Part shown: in pieces, positions 5,728-9,347 of the stretch | Position numbering within the stretch: the first letter of the stretch is position 1 | Layout: each line of letters starts with the position of its first letter | Source of the DNA: Bifidobacterium breve | Lineage (GTDB): Bacteria > Actinomycetota > Acidimicrobiia > Acidimicrobiales > Ilumatobacteraceae | DNA length: 9,347 nt | Direction of reading: 5' to 3' | Assembly: GCA_945869715.1 (NCBI GenBank) | Contig: CAMBPP010000049.1 | Coordinates: forward strand, 1-9,347 | Translations under genes and position numbers: made by a program | The notes under the pieces: generated by a model | What the model saw: only the letters and a program-made list of their open reading frames with translations | Told to the model about the DNA's origin: nothing | The model's database searches: none

Positions 5728-5753
5728 AGGCATCTCACAAAAGTGAAGCGCCT
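5728..5753 (-). terminator. Imperfect hairpin after the membrane protein gene, weak terminator candidate
   Basis: On the minus strand two 11-base arms (AGGCGCTTCAC and GTGAGATGCCT) face each other across a TTTT loop, with one mismatch and two G-T wobbles. It begins 8 bases after the stop codon at 5762. No run of T follows, so it is not a standard intrinsic terminator. It overlaps the -35 hexamer of the MaoC promoter. Confidence 0.25.
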
Positions 5754-5761
5754 AGCCGCGA

Positions 5762-6982
5762 CTACATCTTGTGCATCGGGCCAGAGTCGTCGTCGGGCAA
5801 CGCGGGCAGTGGGTATTGCCCGGTACGGTCGCGCGGAGCATGGCGCTCGACCCAGTCGATGTTGCTTTCGCCCCTGCTCACCGCATCTTCAGCCACTTGA
5901 CGCAATGGCTTCAAGCGATCTTTCTTCTCGAGCGACCATGGGCCAACACGCAAAGACAAATAGCACGCCGCGCCAACAAGTATGGGCAACCAAAACTGTG
6001 CAAGCCGGTAAGTAAGCACGCCCACTGTTGCCGAACTACGTGACAAACCAAAGCCCACGATGGTGGGAATATAAATGCCTTCCACAATGCCGAGACCACC
6101 TGGTGTCAAAGGCACCACGGCCATTACGTTCGCTAATCCGAATGCCACAATGAGTCCATCGACGGCAAGGTGCCCGCCAAAAGCGCGCAAGAAAACAAAT
6201 AGTGCAGCCATGTCGAATAGCCAGTTTGCTAACGCCCATCCGGCAACACGCCACAACAACTGTCGGTCGGCAATCAGGCCTTCGAGGCGGTTACCTAAGT
6301 GTCGAATGACTTCACATGCGTGGTCGGCATCGAGACGCACGTGTTGCGCAAGCCAACGTACCGCGCGTTCGGCACGACCTTGGCCCTCCACCAAACCAAA
6401 AATGAGACCAGCAGCAACGAGCATGAGCACAATGCCAACTATGGCTGCGCCTCCGTATAACGCATTCACGCCTCGAACTGGAATAGAAATGATGAGCCCC
6501 ACCCACAAGATGAGGTTCAGCATTACAGCAGAACCAATTCCGGCAGTTGCCAATGCAAAGCCTGCATCGGGCCCTTGAATGCCCGACAACGTGAGCAGGC
6601 GATAACCAAGCGCCGATGATGCTGCGCTACCACCAGGCATGATGCTGCCGAGTGACTTGGTGCTCAGTTGAATACGGAAAAGTTGCACCGCTGGTATTTT
6701 GTGCCCCTCACTTCCTAAAGCCGCACGCGTGAGAAGTGAGTAACAGAAGAGCCCGATGAACTCAAGAAGTACACCAAAGGCCAACATTGTTTTGTCAACC
6801 CGATACAAATCGCTAAAGGCCTGACGAAACCCTGGCACTAATGGAAAGACAAAAAAGTAGATGACAGCAGCAAAGCCCAATGTTTTGAGAGTACGCATGC
6901 CCACTTTGCGCCGAATAGCTTCTGCATCTACCGAGGCATTCGCAGAATTGCTTGGCTGATCGCCACTCGGCTGCATTGTCAT
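5762..6982 (-). CDS. YbhN/LPG-synthase transmembrane-domain protein
   Basis: This 406-residue integral membrane protein belongs to the lysylphosphatidylglycerol synthase transmembrane family (the MprF flippase-like domain, without the aminoacyl-transferase part). Hydrophobic segments lie at about 33-50, 66-85, 139-168, 173-198, 244-268, 272-291, 300-312 and 327-345. Two glycine-rich motifs are diagnostic: SIMPGGSAASSALGYRLL at 113-130 and PLTPGGLGIVEG at 291-302. The N-terminal 30 and C-terminal 60 residues are polar and probably cytoplasmic. The role is likely lipid or polyprenyl-lipid movement across the membrane, but the substrate is not known. Its ATG overlaps the TGA of the serine hydrolase gene by 4 bases (ATGA), so the two are translated from one message. 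An AGAAGG sequence 10 bases before the ATG could be a weak ribosome binding site. No start-linked TANNNT box is seen here, as expected inside an operon. Confidence 0.88.
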   Translation of the reverse strand: MTMQPSGDQPSNSANASVDAEAIRRKVGMRTLKTLGFAAVIYFFVFPLVPGFRQAFSDLYRVDKTMLAFGVLLEFIGLFCYSLLTRAALGSEGHKIPAVQLFRIQLSTKSLGSIMPGGSAASSALGYRLLTLSGIQGPDAGFALATAGIGSAVMLNLILWVGLIISIPVRGVNALYGGAAIVGIVLMLVAAGLIFGLVEGQGRAERAVRWLAQHVRLDADHACEVIRHLGNRLEGLIADRQLLWRVAGWALANWLFDMAALFVFLRAFGGHLAVDGLIVAFGLANVMAVVPLTPGGLGIVEGIYIPTIVGFGLSRSSATVGVLTYRLAQFWLPILVGAACYLSLRVGPWSLEKKDRLKPLRQVAEDAVSRGESNIDWVERHAPRDRTGQYPLPALPDDDSGPMHKM

Positions 6983-7971
6983 ATATTAGTTACCTTCTGC
7001 ACAAGCCGCAGTAATTGCGACAGCACTGCTGGGCGTAAAGAGGCGTCGCTTTTCCCTAATCGCACCAAAATGAACTCTTTTTCTGGAATGACTACCGTGT
7101 ATTGACCCTCATATCCTGTAGCAACCACTGAGTTTTCGCATTGTGGCCACACCCACCAATGCGCCCCATAGTGATTTCCTGTTTCTTCATCGGTAGCTAC
7201 CACTGTTCGTGCGTGGTTTACCCAGTAGTCGGGAAGAAGTTGCCTGCGCACTCCATCAGAATCAACAAAACCACCATTCATATATAACTCGCCAAACTTC
7301 ATGAAGTCACGAGCAGTTGCATACACATAGGAAGAACCAACAAAGTTGCCCGCATCATCGCACTTTGCAATTGCACTTGTCATGTTGAGCGGTTCAAAAA
7401 GGCGCGTCGATAAAAAGTTGAGGAATCGTTCTGCACGCTCTGGCGCAGTTGCATCAACGAGGTCTCGACACAAAATGTCTCCAATGCAGCGACACAAAAT
7501 ATTGGTGGTGCCCGACGAATAGTTCCAAACAGTTCCGATAGGTGCGGCAAGCGGTGACGCTGCGGCATACGCACCATGATCGCCAACACCCTTGCCAAAC
7601 AACATGTCGATGACATGAGAGTTTTCACCGTCTATATAATCTTCAACCCACTCCAACCCGGAGCGCATCTCTAAAAGGTCTTGCCACGTAATGGCCGCAC
7701 GTGGCGAACTTTGCCACTCAGCTACAGGCGCAGGCGCAGCAACGTCAACGATCCCATCTTTCACAAGCATCCCCACCAAGGCATGCGTCATGCTCTTTGC
7801 CATCGACCAGGAAATGTATGTGCTGTTTGGTCCGCACGGTGTGGCATAGCCCGACCCGTACGCCTCATAGAGCATTTTGCCCTTGTGCTGCACGAGCAAT
7901 GCATGGGTTTCGCCGTGAGTTTCCACAGGAGCGATGAGCGGCTCACCAAAAGCCTTCGTTTCGCCCATCAT
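6979..7971 (-). CDS. Serine hydrolase of the class C beta-lactamase/NylB type
   Basis: This 330-residue hydrolase belongs to the beta-lactamase/penicillin-binding-protein fold with esterase-like members. Ser56 and Lys59 in SMAKS form the SxxK nucleophile motif. Tyr151 in WNYSSGTTN takes the place of the Y-x-N motif, and GYEGQYTVVIP at 286-296 fits the third active-site strand. HWWVWP at 271-276 is also typical of NylB-like (6-aminohexanoate-dimer hydrolase) relatives. No signal peptide is present, so it is probably cytoplasmic and is not evidence of antibiotic resistance; the substrate may be an ester or amide. The first two codons are both ATG. TAGACT lies 6 bases before the second ATG (7968), so a leaderless message starting there is possible and the true protein may be one residue shorter. 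The next gene overlaps its stop by 4 bases and encodes the YbhN-type membrane protein. Confidence 0.88.
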   Translation of the reverse strand: MMGETKAFGEPLIAPVETHGETHALLVQHKGKMLYEAYGSGYATPCGPNSTYISWSMAKSMTHALVGMLVKDGIVDVAAPAPVAEWQSSPRAAITWQDLLEMRSGLEWVEDYIDGENSHVIDMLFGKGVGDHGAYAAASPLAAPIGTVWNYSSGTTNILCRCIGDILCRDLVDATAPERAERFLNFLSTRLFEPLNMTSAIAKCDDAGNFVGSSYVYATARDFMKFGELYMNGGFVDSDGVRRQLLPDYWVNHARTVVATDEETGNHYGAHWWVWPQCENSVVATGYEGQYTVVIPEKEFILVRLGKSDASLRPAVLSQLLRLVQKVTNI

Positions 7972-7974
7972 GAC

Positions 7975-7980
7975 AGTCTA
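7975..7980 (-). promoter_or_regulatory. Candidate -10 box of the serine hydrolase operon
   Basis: On the minus strand TAGACT lies six bases before the second of two tandem ATG codons (7968). The -35 region is poor (TTTCTG at 17 bases). The 83-base divergent region 7972-8054 also holds an imperfect 14-base palindrome at 8006-8019 (CTCTGTGCAGTGAG, two mismatched pairs), too weak to call an operator. Confidence 0.35.
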
Positions 7981-8040
7981 GGCACTGTGACATTGGGCAG
8001 AAATCCTCTGTGCAGTGAGACACGGCAGCATTTTCCTCAC

Positions 8041-8046
8041 TAGCGT
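8041..8046 (+). promoter_or_regulatory. Candidate -10 box of the acyl-CoA dehydrogenase gene
   Basis: TAGCGT, the same hexamer as before the MaoC gene, lies 8 bases before the ATG at 8055. A GAGACA hexamer at 8017-8022 with an 18-base spacer matches TTGACA at four of six positions. No Shine-Dalgarno sequence precedes the start. Confidence 0.4.
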
Positions 8047-8054
8047 TTATAGCC

Positions 8055-9347
8055 ATGACAAGTACGACCGCATCTCTCCCCACCCCCGATCTGCAAACCG
8101 CCGCCGCCATCATTGAAACGTCGCGCGCCATGGTGGGCAAAGGTGTTCGCACACTCGCAGCAACTGGTGGCCCAGACGTGCAACAAGTTCTTGCTTACGA
8201 CCTTGCCCATGCGGCATCTGCAGTTGAAACGGCACGCTCCATGCTCGACTACGGCGCAAAAGGAAACGCTGAAGGTCTTCTTGCTTGCGCATTCACCGCC
8301 GACATGGTGCACGACCTCATTACACGTCTCATTGGTCGTGAAAAACTGTGGGGCGTCAACCTCGCCGACCTTGCACACGCACACGATTTCGTTGCAACGT
8401 TTCGCGACCCAGAATTCTTAGCTTCGCTTGCAAGCACTCAGGGTCCACGGCACCTCGACTCAGACTTTGAAATGGTGCAAGATACCTTCCGCGCCTTTTC
8501 CAACAAAGAAATAACACCACGCGCAGAACACGTGCACCGCTTCAACGAAGATGTTCCCGAAGCAATTATTTCGGGTCTTGCAGACATGGGTGCATTCGGC
8601 TTATCAATTCCAGCTGAATACGGTGGCTACAGCGAAGGCGGCGATGGCGAATACATGGGCAACGTCATTGCAACTGAAGAACTGTCGCGTGGCTCACTTG
8701 GCATTGGCGGTTCACTCATTACTCGCCCAGAAATTCTTGCTCGCGCTCTCATGAAGGGCGGCACAGAAGAGCAAAAGATGGAATGGCTCCCCAAACTTGC
8801 GAGCGCAGAAGTTCTCGCCGCTGTTGCAGTAACCGAACCCGACTTTGGTAGTGACGTAGCAGGCGTGAAAACCACTGCTACCCCGGGTGAAGCACCTGAT
8901 GGCCGCAAGGGCTGGCGCATCAATGGTGTAAAAACTTGGTGCACCTTCGGCGCACGTGCCGATGTTCTCATGCTGCTTGCACGCACCGGCACCGACCGCA
9001 GCCTTGGCCATAAGGGTCTCAGTTTGTTCATCGTTCCAAAGCCGCACGGCGATGCACACGGCTTCATGTTCTCGCAAGACGAGGGTGGGAAAATGGAAGG
9101 TCGCCCCATTGACACCATTGGCTACCGCGGTATGCACTCATATGAAATTGCTCTCGACAACTGGTTTGTACCTGCAGAGAATCTCATTGGTCTTGAGGGT
9201 GGTCTTGGTAAGGGTTTCTATTACCAAATGGCAGGTTTTGAAAATGGCCGTTTGCAAACTGCTGCACGCGCCGTTGGTCTCATGCAGGCTGCTTACGAAG
9301 CCGCTTACGACTACGCCAATAACCGCGTGGTCTTTGGCAAGAACGTT
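8055..9347 (+). CDS. mcd: Acyl-CoA dehydrogenase, probably (2S)-methylsuccinyl-CoA dehydrogenase type (3' part missing)
   Basis: This FAD-dependent acyl-CoA dehydrogenase is open for 431 codons from ATG 8055 to the window end. Residues 1-135 are a helical N-terminal extension absent from ordinary family members but present in methylsuccinyl-CoA dehydrogenases, which run to about 550 residues. The core follows: FEMVQDTFRAFSNKEITPRA (138-157), MGAFGLSIPAEYGG (178-191), EELSRGSLGIGGSLITRPEI (208-227), AVTEPDFGSDVAG (258-270, flavin and substrate loop) and NGVKTW (290-295). IGYRGMHSYEIALDNW (355-370) and FENGRLQTAARAVGLMQA (395-412) resemble Mcd sequences I recall. Mcd oxidises methylsuccinyl-CoA to mesaconyl-CoA in the ethylmalonyl-CoA pathway. 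The C-terminal domain lies outside the window, so the catalytic base cannot be checked. The gene diverges from the serine hydrolase gene. The family is certain; the exact substrate is inferred and supported by the mesaconyl-CoA-hydratase-like gene at 5191-5706. Confidence 0.85.
   Translation, partial: MTSTTASLPTPDLQTAAAIIETSRAMVGKGVRTLAATGGPDVQQVLAYDLAHAASAVETARSMLDYGAKGNAEGLLACAFTADMVHDLITRLIGREKLWGVNLADLAHAHDFVATFRDPEFLASLASTQGPRHLDSDFEMVQDTFRAFSNKEITPRAEHVHRFNEDVPEAIISGLADMGAFGLSIPAEYGGYSEGGDGEYMGNVIATEELSRGSLGIGGSLITRPEILARALMKGGTEEQKMEWLPKLASAEVLAAVAVTEPDFGSDVAGVKTTATPGEAPDGRKGWRINGVKTWCTFGARADVLMLLARTGTDRSLGHKGLSLFIVPKPHGDAHGFMFSQDEGGKMEGRPIDTIGYRGMHSYEIALDNWFVPAENLIGLEGGLGKGFYYQMAGFENGRLQTAARAVGLMQAAYEAAYDYANNRVVFGKNV

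Noticed and set aside
6979..7971. An antibiotic-resistance beta-lactamase
   Set aside because: There is no signal peptide, and the second motif is Y-S-S-G rather than Y-x-N. The relatives are general esterases or amidases.
8006..8019. CTCTGTGCAGTGAG palindrome as an operator between the serine hydrolase and dehydrogenase genes
   Set aside because: Two of seven pairs mismatch and there is no second copy, so it is not above chance.

Overview
The window is gene-dense bacterial DNA with moderate GC. It has nine protein genes, no RNA genes, no mobile elements and no gap over 100 bases. The best guess at origin is an aerobic actinobacterium, possibly of the Acidimicrobiia/Ilumatobacter type. The pointers are a MutY with the short actinobacterial-style C-terminal tail, a MaoC hydratase of the type I recall beside actinobacterial ccr genes, and start codons that mostly lack Shine-Dalgarno sequences but have a TANNNT -10 box 6-8 bases upstream. 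The taxonomic call is inference from protein style, not from a marker gene.

Layout: bases 1-482 (minus) hold most of a flavin reductase that runs off the left edge. Bases 517-1386 (minus) encode a metallo-beta-lactamase-fold hydrolase. A 93-base divergent region with a clear 18-bp palindrome leads into a plus-strand three-gene operon, 1480-4335. It encodes an epoxide-hydrolase-like enzyme, a protein with a thioredoxin-like N-terminal domain fused to a large domain of unknown function, and a small selenoprotein of the UGSC type. Then on the minus strand come mutY and, upstream of it, a MaoC-type hydratase (4322-5706), followed by a serine hydrolase and a YbhN/LPG-synthase-type membrane protein (5762-7971). 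Bases 8055-9347 (plus) hold the first 431 codons of a methylsuccinyl-CoA-dehydrogenase-like acyl-CoA dehydrogenase that runs off the right edge.

The main discovery is the selenoprotein. Codon 94 of the 3811 gene is an in-frame TGA that an ordinary gene caller reads as a stop. The same frame continues as U-G-S-C-T-S-C and 74 further residues of sensible protein to a TAG at 4333-4335. A perfect 8-bp hairpin starts 11 bases after the TGA, matching the bacterial SECIS layout. The active-site pattern resembles that of glycine/sarcosine/betaine reductase component B (GrdB). The gene before it brings a CxxC thioredoxin-like domain, a plausible electron donor. The epoxide-hydrolase-like gene is joined to it by an ATGA overlap. 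Together these look like a small redox system whose substrate is not known.

A second theme is C5-dicarboxylyl-CoA metabolism. The MaoC protein and the acyl-CoA dehydrogenase resemble enzymes for consecutive steps of the ethylmalonyl-CoA pathway (methylsuccinyl-CoA to mesaconyl-CoA to methylmalyl-CoA). No crotonyl-CoA carboxylase/reductase is in view.
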